Shown here piece after piece: positions 55,074 through 63,865 of a stretch of 64,000 nucleotides of DNA. The position numbers were made by a program, and so were the translations under genes. Below the pieces are notes generated by a model. That model was not told where the DNA came from, did not search any database, and saw only the letters and a program-made list of their open reading frames with translations. Position 1 is the first letter of the stretch. Every line of letters begins with the position of its first letter. Origin of the DNA: Bradyrhizobium sp. CCBAU 53338 (GTDB taxonomy: Bacteria; Pseudomonadota; Alphaproteobacteria; Rhizobiales; Xanthobacteraceae); assembly GCF_015291665.1 (NCBI RefSeq), contig NZ_CP030048.1:4588001-4652000 (forward strand). Direction: 5' to 3'.

Positions 55074-56116
55074 AAGCGGGATGAGGTTAGGTTGAATCGA
55101 TTTGGGATTCCCAAATCAGTGTGTTTCTGATTCACCATGCTGGCTGGATAGGAGGCCAGCATGGATGGGCAAGCCTTATTCTCTGGATCTTCGCAAGCGC
55201 GTGGTGGCGGCAATCGAGGGCGGGATGTCCCGCAATCGAGCCGCCAAGCAGTTTGGGGTGGCGATCAGCACGGCCATCGGCTGGATGAAGCGGGTCGATA
55301 AGACCGGCAGCGTCGAGCCTGGCCAGATCGGTGGCTACAAGCCGAAGGCAATTTCGGGCGAGCACGCGATCTGGCTGTCGCAGCGGATCAAGGACGGCGA
55401 TTTCACCATACGGGGTCTCGTCGCCGAGCTTGGCGGACGCGGCCTGAAGGTCGACTACCACTCGGTGTGGGATTTCGTGCATGCCGAGAAGCTCAGCTTC
55501 AAAAAAAGCGTGGCGGCTGGCGAACGCGATCGACCGGAGGTCGCACGGCGGCGAGCCCAGTGGGCAAAGTATCAAGGTCGCGTCGAAGCTGAGCGGCTGG
55601 TCTTCATCGACGAGACCTGGACCAGGACCGATATGGCGCCCTTGCGGGGCTGGGCGCCGCGCGGACACAGACTTCACGCCAAGGTTCCCCACGGCCGCTG
55701 GAAGACCATGACTTTCCTGGCGGCCCTGCGCCATGACCGGATTGATGCGCCATGGTTCATCGAGGGGCCGATCGATGGCGTGAGCTTTCGCACCTATGTC
55801 GAGAAGGTTCTTCTGCCCGTTCTGCGACCCGGCGATATCGTCATCCTGGATAACCTCGGCAGCCACAGGAGCAAAGCAGTGCGCCAGCTCATCCGTTCGG
55901 TCGGCGCCAAGCTCTTCTTCCTGCCAAAATACTCGCCCGACCTGAACCCGATCGAACAGGTCTTCGCCAAGCTCAAGCACCTCGTCCGCAAAGCTGCCGC
56001 GCGAACCGTCGACACCGTCTGCGCCGCAATCGGCCACGCACTCGATGCCTTCACATCCGAGGAATGCGCCAACTACCTGAAAAACTCAGGCTATCGAACT
56101 TAATGCCATCATGCTT
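55074..56116 (+). mobile_element. IS630-family insertion sequence, complete
   Basis: About 1043 bp bounded by imperfect inverted repeats (left AAGCGGGATGAGGTTAGGTT from 55074, right-end complement AAGCATGATGGCATTAAGTT ending at 56116) and flanked on both sides by TA (55072-55073, 56117-56118), the target duplication typical of IS630/Tc1-mariner elements. It carries one intact DDE transposase gene. It inserted at the stop codon of the downstream Bug-family gene, re-forming a TAA there. Confidence 0.9.
55165..56103 (+). CDS. IS630-family transposase
   Basis: A 312-residue transposase. Residues about 5-50 form a helix-turn-helix (KPYSLDLRKRVVAAIEGGMS, then NRAAKQFGVAISTAIGWMKR). The DDE catalytic residues are in FIDETW, LDNLGSH and PDLNPIEQVF. 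Start ATG at 55165 with AGGAGG 9 bp upstream; an overlapping ATG at 55161 is out of frame. It is intact, so the element may be active. No frameshift or two-frame arrangement as in some relatives. Confidence 0.93.
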   Translation: MGKPYSLDLRKRVVAAIEGGMSRNRAAKQFGVAISTAIGWMKRVDKTGSVEPGQIGGYKPKAISGEHAIWLSQRIKDGDFTIRGLVAELGGRGLKVDYHSVWDFVHAEKLSFKKSVAAGERDRPEVARRRAQWAKYQGRVEAERLVFIDETWTRTDMAPLRGWAPRGHRLHAKVPHGRWKTMTFLAALRHDRIDAPWFIEGPIDGVSFRTYVEKVLLPVLRPGDIVILDNLGSHRSKAVRQLIRSVGAKLFFLPKYSPDLNPIEQVFAKLKHLVRKAAARTVDTVCAAIGHALDAFTSEECANYLKNSGYRT

Positions 56117-57087
56117 TAGTCCATTTTGATATTCGCCGCCTCGATCACCTTCTTCCACCGCTCCGTTTCGGAGGCGATGTAGGCGGCGAACGGCTCGGAA
56201 TCCACGGCGACGGCGGTAGCACCGAGTTCGGCCATCTTCTGCACCGTGTCGGGCTGCTGCATGTAGGCGCGGATCTCGGCCGAGAGCCTTTCGACGATCG
56301 GCTTCGGCGTCGCAGCAGGAACGAAGAAGCCGTGCCAGGCGACAGCCTCGAAGCCCGGCAGGAATTCGGCTACCGCCGGCACGTCCGGGTCGAAGGCGGC
56401 GCGCTTCGGTGTAGCGGTTGCCAGCATCGCGAGCTGGCCGGTCTTCACCTGCGGCAGCAGCAACGGCACGTTGTCGAAGGCGAGATCGATCTGGCCGCTG
56501 AGGAGATCCGTCAGCATCTGGCTCGAGCCCTTGTAGGGCACGTGCACCATCTTGGTGCCGGTCATCTGCTGAAACAGTTCGCCGGCAAGATGCTGCGAGG
56601 TGCCGACACCCGCCGAGCCGAACGAGACCTTGTCCGGATTCGCCTTGAGGTAGGCGATCAGCTCCGGCACGGTCCGCGCCTTGATCTTGTTTGGATTGAC
56701 GACGAGCACGTTGGGCACGACGCTGATCTGAGCGACCGGCGCGAGATCCCTACCCGGCCGATAGCTGAGCTTCGCACCGTAAAGCGACGGGTTGATCGCC
56801 AGCGCCGAGGTGCTGGCAAGGCCGAGCGTGATGCCATCAGGGGCAGACTTTGCCAGCCGCGTCACGCCGAGGATCGAGCCGGCACCGCCGACATTCTCGA
56901 CCACGAACGGCTTGCCGAGCTTCATCTGCAGATGGTTGGAGACCATGCGCGCAAAGATGTCAGCGGTGCCGCCGGCGGCAAATGGCACGATCACCGTCAC
57001 CTGCTTGGACGGATAGCCGTCCTGCGCATGCGCGGGAGACATCGCCAGCAGAATTGCGGACGCAAGACCAAGCCACATCGATCTCAT
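56116..57087 (-). CDS. tctC: Bug-family (tripartite tricarboxylate transporter) solute-binding protein, orphan
   Basis: A 323-residue periplasmic protein with a signal peptide (MRSMWLGLASAILLAMSPAH, cleavage after AHA). It begins YPSKQVTVIVPFAAGGTADI, with the Bug-type ligand loop, and has PNVLVVNPNKIKARTVPELI. Such proteins deliver carboxylates to TctAB permeases. No tctA/tctB genes are in the window, so it may work with a remote permease. It is the last gene of the six-gene operon. Its stop codon TAA is made of the TA target duplication plus one base of the IS630 end; before insertion it would have been TAG. Confidence 0.88.
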   Translation of the reverse strand: MRSMWLGLASAILLAMSPAHAQDGYPSKQVTVIVPFAAGGTADIFARMVSNHLQMKLGKPFVVENVGGAGSILGVTRLAKSAPDGITLGLASTSALAINPSLYGAKLSYRPGRDLAPVAQISVVPNVLVVNPNKIKARTVPELIAYLKANPDKVSFGSAGVGTSQHLAGELFQQMTGTKMVHVPYKGSSQMLTDLLSGQIDLAFDNVPLLLPQVKTGQLAMLATATPKRAAFDPDVPAVAEFLPGFEAVAWHGFFVPAATPKPIVERLSAEIRAYMQQPDTVQKMAELGATAVAVDSEPFAAYIASETERWKKVIEAANIKMD

Positions 57088-57144
57088 CGAAGTTTCCTCT
57101 ACCTTTGGTATTGTTGATTGGTTGCCGCAAGCGCGCGGCGGAGG

Positions 57145-58275
57145 TTAAAACGCGAGCTCGTACATGCCGAGAATCGCGTCCCGGCTCAGGTCCCGCGGAT
57201 TGTTGTCGAGCAGGCGGCGGATGGCGTGCGCCTCGTCGGCCATCACGCCGAGATCGTTCCTGGGCACGCCGAGCGCCGACAGCCGCATCTCGACGCCGAG
57301 GTTCTTGCAGAACGCGTAGGTCGCATCGAATGCAGATTTCGGATCGTTCTGCTCTTGAAGACCAAGCGCTCCGAGCACCGCGACCGTCTTTTCCTCGACC
57401 GCGGGCATGTTGAACGCCAGCGTGTGCGGAAAGATCATCGCGCAGGCCAAGCCATGGGCGATGTGATGACGCGTGCCGAGCGGATAAGCCACCGCGTGGC
57501 CAGCGGTGGTGTTCACCGGCCCCAGGCAATAGCCGCCATAGAGCGAGGCCAGCGAAAGACCGGCGCGAGCCTCGCGATCGCCGCCATCGGTCACCGCGCG
57601 CTCGAGATAGCGCCCGACCAGTCGCGCGCCTTCGAGCGCGTAGAGGTCGATCGTCGGATGCGCCTTGCGGCTGGTAAAGGCCTCGACGCAGTGCGCCAGC
57701 GCATCGACGCCGGTAGCAGCGGTGATCTCCTTCGGCACGGTGATCGTCAGATCTGGGTCGACGATGGCGATATCGGCCAGCATGAAGCGGCTCTGCACCG
57801 CCTGCTTGTTCTGGCTGACGGGATCGGTGACGAGCGCGCGGGTGCCGGCCTCGCTGCCGGTGCCCGACGTGGTCGGGATCTGCATCAGCGCGACGCTGCG
57901 GCCGACGACCTTCTCCGGTCCGACGATGTCGGCAAAGGCGACGTCCCCGGTGCACATCACCGCGACCAGCTTGGCGAGATCCATGGCGCTGCCGCCGCCG
58001 AAGCCGACGACGAGATCCGGCTTGGCCTCTTTCGCCATCGCCACCGCCTTCTCGAGATTGGGCAGATCCGGCTCCGGCTTGACCTCGCCGAACAGCTTGA
58101 CTGCGCCCGGCAGCGCCAGCGCATCGACGCGGCGTGCATTGAAGGGGTCGGAAATGACAAGCGGCCGCTTGGCACCGATCCGCTCAGCGAAGCGTGCGGC
58201 AGCCGTGATCGTGCCGTTGCCGAACTCGAGGATGGTCGGACGGAGGATTTCGATGGGCGTGAAGGCGTTGGTCAT
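57145..58275 (-). CDS. Iron-containing alcohol dehydrogenase family protein
   Basis: A 376-residue type III (Fe) ADH. NAD-binding GGGSAMDLAKLVAVM is followed by metal ligands in the HAVAYPLGTRHHIAHGLACA region and an earlier aspartate. The family reduces aldehydes or, as maleylacetate reductase, reduces double bonds. Start ATG at 58275; the frame extends to 58326. In this operon it may reduce an aldehyde such as glycolaldehyde or act on a hydroxy acid. Function within the pathway is open. Confidence 0.87.
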   Translation of the reverse strand: MTNAFTPIEILRPTILEFGNGTITAAARFAERIGAKRPLVISDPFNARRVDALALPGAVKLFGEVKPEPDLPNLEKAVAMAKEAKPDLVVGFGGGSAMDLAKLVAVMCTGDVAFADIVGPEKVVGRSVALMQIPTTSGTGSEAGTRALVTDPVSQNKQAVQSRFMLADIAIVDPDLTITVPKEITAATGVDALAHCVEAFTSRKAHPTIDLYALEGARLVGRYLERAVTDGGDREARAGLSLASLYGGYCLGPVNTTAGHAVAYPLGTRHHIAHGLACAMIFPHTLAFNMPAVEEKTVAVLGALGLQEQNDPKSAFDATYAFCKNLGVEMRLSALGVPRNDLGVMADEAHAIRRLLDNNPRDLSRDAILGMYELAF

Positions 58276-58291
58276 CGTGGGCTCGGTCTCG

Positions 58292-59320
58292 TTACATGGA
58301 AGCGCCGGCGGCCAAGCGCTCGGCATAGTCGATGGCCTCGATCAGGCTGTGCTCGTTGGCGATGCCCTTGCCGGCGATGTCGAAGGCGGTGCCGTGGTCG
58401 ACGGAGGTCCGGATGATCGGCAGGCCCAGCGTGATGTTGACGCCGGAGAGCTCCTGCCAACGGCCTGTGGCGGGATCGACCTGGAAGCCGAGCAGTTTTA
58501 CGGGAATGTGCCCCTGATCGTGATACATCGCGACGGCCGCATCGTACTGGCCGGCGCGCAGCTTGACGAAGATGGTGTCGCCGGGCACGGGACCGACGAC
58601 GTCGAGACCGTCGGCGACCGCCCTGGCAATCGTGGGCGCCGAGACGTCGATATCCTGCCGGCCGAACAAACCGCCTTCACCCGCATGCGGATTGAGCGCG
58701 GCGATCGCGATCTTGGGTTTTGCAATGCCGAGACGGCGCAGCGCATCGTTGGTGAGATCGATCACCATGCGCAGCCGCTCCGGCGTCAGACGCTTCGGCA
58801 CGTCCTCCAGCGCCACATGGGTCGAGACGTGGCTGACGCGCATGTTGCCGTGGGCGAGCAGCATCACCGAGCCGCGCACGCCGGTGAGATGCGCCAGCAT
58901 CTCGGTATGGCCGGGGAAATGATAGCCGGCCTTGTTGAGCGCTTCCTTGTTGAGCGGGGCTGTGACGATCGCCGCGGTGCGACCGGCCTGCGTCAGGCGC
59001 ACGCCCTGCTCGATCGCCTTGTACGCAAAGCGGCCGCCATCGGCGCTCAGCACGCCGGGCTTGATCGGATCGCCCTCGGCGTCGGCCTGCAGGTAGCAGA
59101 GATTGGGCCAGTTGCGATCGTCGGCGGTGACTTGCGGGATCGCGACATTGGCGCCGAGCGCCGCCCTGGCGCCGTCCAGCGCAGTACCGCTGCCGATGAT
59201 CAGCAATCGCAGATCGCCGGAGGCGATCCGGTCCTTCAATCCGACGCAAGCCTTGACGATGATCTCCGGCCCGATCCCGGCGGGATCGCCCATGGTGATG
59301 GCAAGATGACGAGAGGTCAT
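58292..59320 (-). CDS. pdxA2: PdxA2-type 4-phosphate-acid-sugar dehydrogenase
   Basis: A 342-residue PdxA-family enzyme. Start region ITMGDPAGIGPEIIVKACVG, metal ligands in FPGHTEMLAHLTG and DQGHIPVKLLGF. PdxA oxidises 4-phosphohydroxythreonine in vitamin B6 synthesis, but the PdxA2 group, genetically linked to DUF1537 kinases, oxidatively decarboxylates D-threonate/erythronate 4-phosphate to dihydroxyacetone phosphate. Linkage here (ATGA overlap with the DUF1537 kinase) makes that reading far more likely than B6 synthesis. The frame extends to 59425 beyond the ATG at 59320. Confidence 0.85.
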   Translation of the reverse strand: MTSRHLAITMGDPAGIGPEIIVKACVGLKDRIASGDLRLLIIGSGTALDGARAALGANVAIPQVTADDRNWPNLCYLQADAEGDPIKPGVLSADGGRFAYKAIEQGVRLTQAGRTAAIVTAPLNKEALNKAGYHFPGHTEMLAHLTGVRGSVMLLAHGNMRVSHVSTHVALEDVPKRLTPERLRMVIDLTNDALRRLGIAKPKIAIAALNPHAGEGGLFGRQDIDVSAPTIARAVADGLDVVGPVPGDTIFVKLRAGQYDAAVAMYHDQGHIPVKLLGFQVDPATGRWQELSGVNITLGLPIIRTSVDHGTAFDIAGKGIANEHSLIEAIDYAERLAAGASM

Positions 59321-60429
59321 GTCGGACTCTCCATATTGAGCAGATGATTGTCCCGGAGCAGATCGCGCCAGAGGTCGCGCGCGCCGAATGCTCCGGATTT
59401 CGAGATGACATCGACGCCGGCCCAACGGCCACCTTGCAACGTCGAGCGCGGCAGGCCCGGCACGATGCGCCCCGTCACCTCAAGCGCATGGGCGCCGAGG
59501 GCAAGGCATACGGCCTTGAGCGTCTCGCCGCCAGCAACGATCAGGGTTCCGGGTGGATCGAGCGCCGCGGTCAGCGTCGTCAACTCGCGCGCGATCCGCT
59601 GCGCTGCTTCGGAACGCGACAGGCCATCGGAAAGTCTAAAATTGACGAGGGCCACATCATCGTCGGCCAGCTTGCGCTGAACGGTCGCGCCGCCCTCGCC
59701 CTCAGCCAGCGCGAGCGTTGCCTCGCCGCAGGCCGCGAGCTGGGATGCCGTGGCGGGCTGGTCGGAGCCGAACAGCCCGAGCACCGGCCGTTTCAGGTCA
59801 GGCGACGTATCGGCCCGATGATTGCGGGCGAGCGCGCCGGCGAGGCCGCCGCTGCCGCACCAGAGCACTGGTCCCGGCATGCGTCGTCCCATCTCGACGA
59901 CGCGATCGAGACAGACGTCGCTCTCGGCGTCGAACACCTGGACGCCGCCCTGCGTCAACGTATCGGCATCGGCCAGTCGCGCCACGATGCCGTCCAGCTT
60001 CAATTGATCGAGTAGATTGTCGCCGACCCGATGCCAATCGCCCTGCTGCGTCCGCGCGAAATGTTGACCACCGACAGTGCGACGGCCCTGATAGTCGAAA
60101 GCAGGCGCAACGACACATGACGCCCAGTGGCCGGTGGCCAGGCAGGCGCCGAGCTCGGCGGCCCATGCGCCGCGGAGCAGGCTGTCCACTTTTTTGTAGG
60201 CGATTTCTCCCTCGGGCAGCAGCGGCGCCAGCCGGGCAACGATCTCGACACTCTCGGCTTTCGAACGCTCGCGGGTGCCACTGTCGATCGCCAGGCTCCC
60301 AGAGCCTGACGCCACAGGCCCATCCGCCCAGATCACGTCGAACGGTCCAGACAGCCCGACGAACTCCGCTGCGGTGTCGAGCGCACCGGTGAGATCATCG
60401 GCAAGCATGCGGACGCACGTCATCGTCAT
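59317..60429 (-). CDS. dtnK: Four-carbon acid-sugar kinase (DUF1537 family; DtnK/OtnK type)
   Basis: A 370-residue DUF1537 kinase. Starts CVRMLADDLTGALDTAAEFV, with DDLTGA as the N-terminal domain hallmark, then KKVDSLLRGAWAAELGA. The C-terminal nucleotide-binding part ends in IVAGGETLKAVCLALGAHAL. The family phosphorylates D-threonate, L-threonate or D-erythronate at O4. Both ends overlap neighbours by ATGA (FAD oxidase before, pdxA2 after), so the three are translationally coupled. An internal ATG at 60423 is an alternative start. Which C4 acid is used is not clear. Confidence 0.87.
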   Translation of the reverse strand: MTMTCVRMLADDLTGALDTAAEFVGLSGPFDVIWADGPVASGSGSLAIDSGTRERSKAESVEIVARLAPLLPEGEIAYKKVDSLLRGAWAAELGACLATGHWASCVVAPAFDYQGRRTVGGQHFARTQQGDWHRVGDNLLDQLKLDGIVARLADADTLTQGGVQVFDAESDVCLDRVVEMGRRMPGPVLWCGSGGLAGALARNHRADTSPDLKRPVLGLFGSDQPATASQLAACGEATLALAEGEGGATVQRKLADDDVALVNFRLSDGLSRSEAAQRIARELTTLTAALDPPGTLIVAGGETLKAVCLALGAHALEVTGRIVPGLPRSTLQGGRWAGVDVISKSGAFGARDLWRDLLRDNHLLNMESPT

Positions 60430-61865
60430 GCCGCTCCCACGCCAAAGATCTTGCCGGGGTTCATCAGACCGTGCGGATCGAGCAACTGCTTGATGCCGCG
60501 CATCAACTCGATGTCGAGGGGATCGGCGACGCGGGCGAGCCGGCCGCGATTGGTGATGCCGACGCCGTGCTCGGCGCTGATCGCCCCGCCCTGCGCCGCG
60601 GTCTCGTCGTCGACGATCTCGTTGATTTGCGCTACCAGCGCGGCCGCCGCTTTCGGATCCTGGCAGCGCGCACGATCGATCAGGGCGATCACGTGGATAT
60701 TGCCGTCACCGATATGGCCGTGCATCACGACGTTCGCATGCGGCACGGCCGACTTGATCCGGGCTTCGACATTGGTGACGAAAGCCGCCTGTCGCTCCAG
60801 CGGCACCACGCTGTCATGCGAGACGACATAGCCGCTGCGCTTGTTGCCCTCGGATACGCTGTGCCTGACGGCCCAGATCGCCTTCGCCTGCGCGAGATTG
60901 GAGGCGAGGATGGCGTCTTCAGCGAGCCCAGCCTCCATGGCGTCCGCAAGCACCGCAGCAAGCGGTTCATTGAGGTCGACGCCCGCCAGCGTGTCGGTCA
61001 GTTCGACGATCAGATACCACGGCGTCGTCAGCGCAAAGGGAATCGTGACATCAGGCACGGTCGCGGCGATCACCTCGATCTGCGACCGCGACATGATCTC
61101 GAGGCTGCCGAGCCGGTCACCGACCGCACCGCGCAGGCGCGCCATGATCTCGAGCGCCCGCCCGGCGCTCCGCAATTTGAGCAGCGCCAGCGCCGAGCTG
61201 CGGGGCTGCGCGAACAGTTTCAGCACCGCCGCAGTAATGATGCCGAGCGTGCCTTCCGCGCCGATGAAGAGCTGCTTGAGTGCATAACCCGTATTGTCCT
61301 TGCGCAGCGCGCGCAGGCCATTGAAGACGCGGCCATCAGGGAGCACGACCTCGAGGCCAAGCACGAGATCGCGCGTCGGCCCATAGCGAAGCACGGCCGT
61401 GCCGCCGGCATTGGTCGAGATGTTGCCGCCGATCTGGCAGGAGCCCTCGGCACCCAGGCTCAAGGGAAAATAGCGATCGACGTCGCGGGCCGCGGCCTGC
61501 ACGTCCGCGAGGATGCAGCCGGCCTCAACCGTGATCGTGTTGGCGAGCGGGCTGACGTCGCGCAACGCTCGCATACGATCCAGCCGGATCACGACATTGC
61601 AGGCAGCATCGTCGGGCGTTGCCGCTCCGCACATGCCGGTGTTGCCACCCTGCGGCACGATCGCGAGCCGCTTTTCCGCGCAATATCTGACCACGGATGC
61701 GACCTCGGCCGTCGAGCCGGGCTTCACCACCGCAACTGCGCGGCCGTGATAGCGCCCGCGCCAATCCGTCACATAGGGGTCCTGCTCCGGCCCGGACGCG
61801 ATGACATGCTTGTCGCCGACGATCGCGGCGAGCCCGGCCAACGCATCCTGAAAAGAGTCGGACAT
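60426..61865 (-). CDS. FAD-linked 2-hydroxyacid oxidase/dehydrogenase, paralogue of the 6967 gene
   Basis: A 479-residue VAO/PCMH flavoprotein. Motifs match the 6967-8442 protein closely: VVKPGSTAEVASVVRYC, PQGGNTGMCGAATP, LGAEGSCQIGGNISTNAGGT, then HIGDGNIHVIALI and ISAEHGVGITNRGR. The family oxidises D-2-hydroxyacids such as D-lactate, glycolate or 2-hydroxyglutarate. Coupled by ATGA to the acid-sugar kinase gene, it may oxidise a C4 2-hydroxyacid or a product of the DapA-like enzyme. It is encoded 27 bp after the DapA-like gene. Substrate unknown. Confidence 0.88.
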   Translation of the reverse strand: MSDSFQDALAGLAAIVGDKHVIASGPEQDPYVTDWRGRYHGRAVAVVKPGSTAEVASVVRYCAEKRLAIVPQGGNTGMCGAATPDDAACNVVIRLDRMRALRDVSPLANTITVEAGCILADVQAAARDVDRYFPLSLGAEGSCQIGGNISTNAGGTAVLRYGPTRDLVLGLEVVLPDGRVFNGLRALRKDNTGYALKQLFIGAEGTLGIITAAVLKLFAQPRSSALALLKLRSAGRALEIMARLRGAVGDRLGSLEIMSRSQIEVIAATVPDVTIPFALTTPWYLIVELTDTLAGVDLNEPLAAVLADAMEAGLAEDAILASNLAQAKAIWAVRHSVSEGNKRSGYVVSHDSVVPLERQAAFVTNVEARIKSAVPHANVVMHGHIGDGNIHVIALIDRARCQDPKAAAALVAQINEIVDDETAAQGGAISAEHGVGITNRGRLARVADPLDIELMRGIKQLLDPHGLMNPGKIFGVGAA

Positions 61866-61892
61866 CGGATCGCCTCGTCGTCCGCCGCGGCC

Positions 61893-62828
61893 TTAAGCGG
61901 CCGCCGCAAATGCCGCGGCACTCGCCAGCAGCTCTGTCCGTTGAGCCGCCGGCAGGATCTCCAGCGGCGGCCGCAGGCGCTCCCAACCCGCGTGGCCGGT
62001 GCGCGCGGCGACCAGGGCCTTCAGGGACGGCATCTGCGCGAAACGCGAAACGAGTTCGCGCGCCGTCACGATGCGCGCCTGCGCGGCCTTCAACGCCGCG
62101 TCCTCGTCGCTGTCGCGGAAATGCTTGAAGACATAGGCAAGATCGCGCGCGACGAGATTCGAGGTCGCGGTGATGCAGCCCGCGCCGCCCTTGCGGAGCA
62201 GCGGAAGCAGCAGCGGGTCGGCGCCGGTCAGCACCGAAAAGCCCTCGAAGCGCTCGACCATCGCGGTCATGTTGGCGAAATCGCCCGAGGAGTCCTTGAT
62301 GCCGACGATGGTCGACGGATAGGCCTTGCGCAGCCGTTCGATCAGTGCATGCGAGATCGGCTGCATCGACATCTGGGGAATGTGATAGAGCACGATCTTG
62401 AGGCGCGCATCGCCGATGCGCTGGATGATCTCGCTGTAAGCCGCGTAAACGCCGTCGTCGCTGACGTTCTTGTAGTAGAACGGCGGCAGCATCACCACGG
62501 TCTCGACGCCGACCGACAAGGCATGGCGCGTCAGCGCAATGGTCTCGGTGAACGCGGCAACGCCGGTGCCCGGCAGCAGCTGCTTCGGCTTGATGCCGCC
62601 CGCGATCACGGCCTCGAGCAACGCCGTGCGTTCGGCGACCGAGAAGGAATTCGCCTCCCCCGTGGTGCCGAGCATCGCGATGGCGTCGCAGCCTTCGTCC
62701 AGGAGGTAGCGGCAATGCGCGATGAAGCGCGCATGATCGGGTGCGAGTCCGGCGTCGAGCGGCGTCAGCGCGGCGGAGAACACGCCATGTGGGTGCAAGG
62801 ACTGGGGGTGCAGCGAGGATGTCGACAA
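61893..62828 (-). CDS. DapA-like pyruvate-dependent aldolase/lyase
   Basis: A 311-residue class I aldolase-superfamily protein. GTTGE (55-59), catalytic Tyr148 in LYHIP and the Schiff-base Lys178 in GIKDSSGDF are all present. The group includes dihydrodipicolinate synthase, N-acetylneuraminate lyase and 2-keto-3-deoxy sugar-acid aldolases; sugar-acid or hydroxy-acid lyase is favoured by the operon. The start is TTG at 62828 with GGAGG a few bases before it. It is the first gene of the six-gene operon, divergent from iclR. Substrate unknown. Confidence 0.87.
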   Translation of the reverse strand: MSTSSLHPQSLHPHGVFSAALTPLDAGLAPDHARFIAHCRYLLDEGCDAIAMLGTTGEANSFSVAERTALLEAVIAGGIKPKQLLPGTGVAAFTETIALTRHALSVGVETVVMLPPFYYKNVSDDGVYAAYSEIIQRIGDARLKIVLYHIPQMSMQPISHALIERLRKAYPSTIVGIKDSSGDFANMTAMVERFEGFSVLTGADPLLLPLLRKGGAGCITATSNLVARDLAYVFKHFRDSDEDAALKAAQARIVTARELVSRFAQMPSLKALVAARTGHAGWERLRPPLEILPAAQRTELLASAAAFAAAA

Positions 62829-62855
62829 AGCTTCCTCCGATCGTCAGATCGATAT

Positions 62856-62872
62856 TGTTCGGAATGCGAACA
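62856..62872. promoter_or_regulatory. Candidate IclR operator in the divergent operon gap
   Basis: TGTTCG-GAATG-CGAACA is a perfect 6-bp dyad with a 5-bp centre, 28 bp before the DapA-like gene and 63 bp before iclR. It is placed to control both directions. Confidence 0.6.
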
Positions 62873-62934
62873 TTTGTTATATTCTGATCCGTTGGTAAGA
62901 GCAGGCTGCCGCCGCGTCAAGGGCTGCGGCTGTC

Positions 62935-63801
62935 ATGGCAGGACATACAGGCATGGCCAAGGTCGAAAAGAAGGCTGCAAAGCGCGCACCGGAATCTACC
63001 CCGAAAAACGCGGGAGACAAGAATCCCAAGAATTTCGTCGCCTCCGTCGGCAAGGCCTTCGCCGTGCTCAGGAGTTTCACCAGCGAGACCTTTGAACTGA
63101 CGCTGAGTGAAGTTGCCGCACGCGCCGATCTCGACCGCGGCACGGCGTTCCGGCTAATCCAGACCTTGATCGAACTCGGCTATCTCCAGGCGGTGCCGCA
63201 GAGCCGCCGGTTCCGTCTCGGCGTCGCCTGCCTCGACCTCGGTTACACCGTGTTGTCGCGCGGATCGCTGCGCAGCATCGTCGAACCCCTGTTGCGCGAC
63301 CTCGTGCCCGAGGTCGGCGATGCGGCCTCGCTCGGCATTCTCGATGGCGGCGACGTGATCTATCTCGCGCGCGTCGGCGCCGGCCTCGACCGTCACAAGA
63401 TGGACCGTCGGCCGGGCACGCGCATCCCCGCCTACAGCGCCGCGCTCGGCCATGCCATGCTGGCGCATCTTCAAAGGGACGATCAGATCCAGCGGCTGGA
63501 GTCGCGGCCCCGCGTCAAATTGTCGGAGCGAACGCTCACCGATCTCGATGCCCTGCTCGCCCGGCTCGACCAGGTTAAGAGGAAGGGCCATGCCGTTTCC
63601 GACGGCGAGAATGCCTATGGCCTGCGCACGCTTGCGACACCGATCCTCGATGCCCGGGGCTTCGTGATCGCGGGATTGAGCGTCACGGTGGACGCGATGC
63701 GCATGGACATGCCGACCTTTCGCGACCAGGCACTGCCAAGGCTGATGCAGCTGACAGGCACGGTGCAGGAGCTCGCGATCAAATCGGGCCTGTCGAGCTG
63801 A
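62935..63801 (+). CDS. IclR-family transcriptional regulator
   Basis: A 288-residue regulator. A basic tail (about 1-32, Lys-rich) precedes the winged helix (KAFAVLRSFTSETFELTLSE, then ARADLDRGTAFRLIQTLIEL), then the effector domain from about 95 (VIYLARVGAGLDRHKMDRRP, ISDGENAYGLRTLATPIL-type region). ATG at 62935 or 62953 (MAKVEKK) could start it; neither has a strong site. Divergent from the acid-sugar operon, it should be its regulator. It is unrelated closely to the IclR at 11050. Confidence 0.85.
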   Translation: MAGHTGMAKVEKKAAKRAPESTPKNAGDKNPKNFVASVGKAFAVLRSFTSETFELTLSEVAARADLDRGTAFRLIQTLIELGYLQAVPQSRRFRLGVACLDLGYTVLSRGSLRSIVEPLLRDLVPEVGDAASLGILDGGDVIYLARVGAGLDRHKMDRRPGTRIPAYSAALGHAMLAHLQRDDQIQRLESRPRVKLSERTLTDLDALLARLDQVKRKGHAVSDGENAYGLRTLATPILDARGFVIAGLSVTVDAMRMDMPTFRDQALPRLMQLTGTVQELAIKSGLSS

Positions 63802-63865
63802 GCGTTTCCAGCCGCAGCGCGCCCCTTACGGCTTCTAGGAACGAGCATCGTAAACAACGCGCCGC

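Noticed and set aside
54853..56118. Genomic-island attachment at tRNA-Gln
   Set aside because: The tRNA is intact with no duplicated 3' end nearby and no integrase; the neighbouring IS moved by TA-target transposition.
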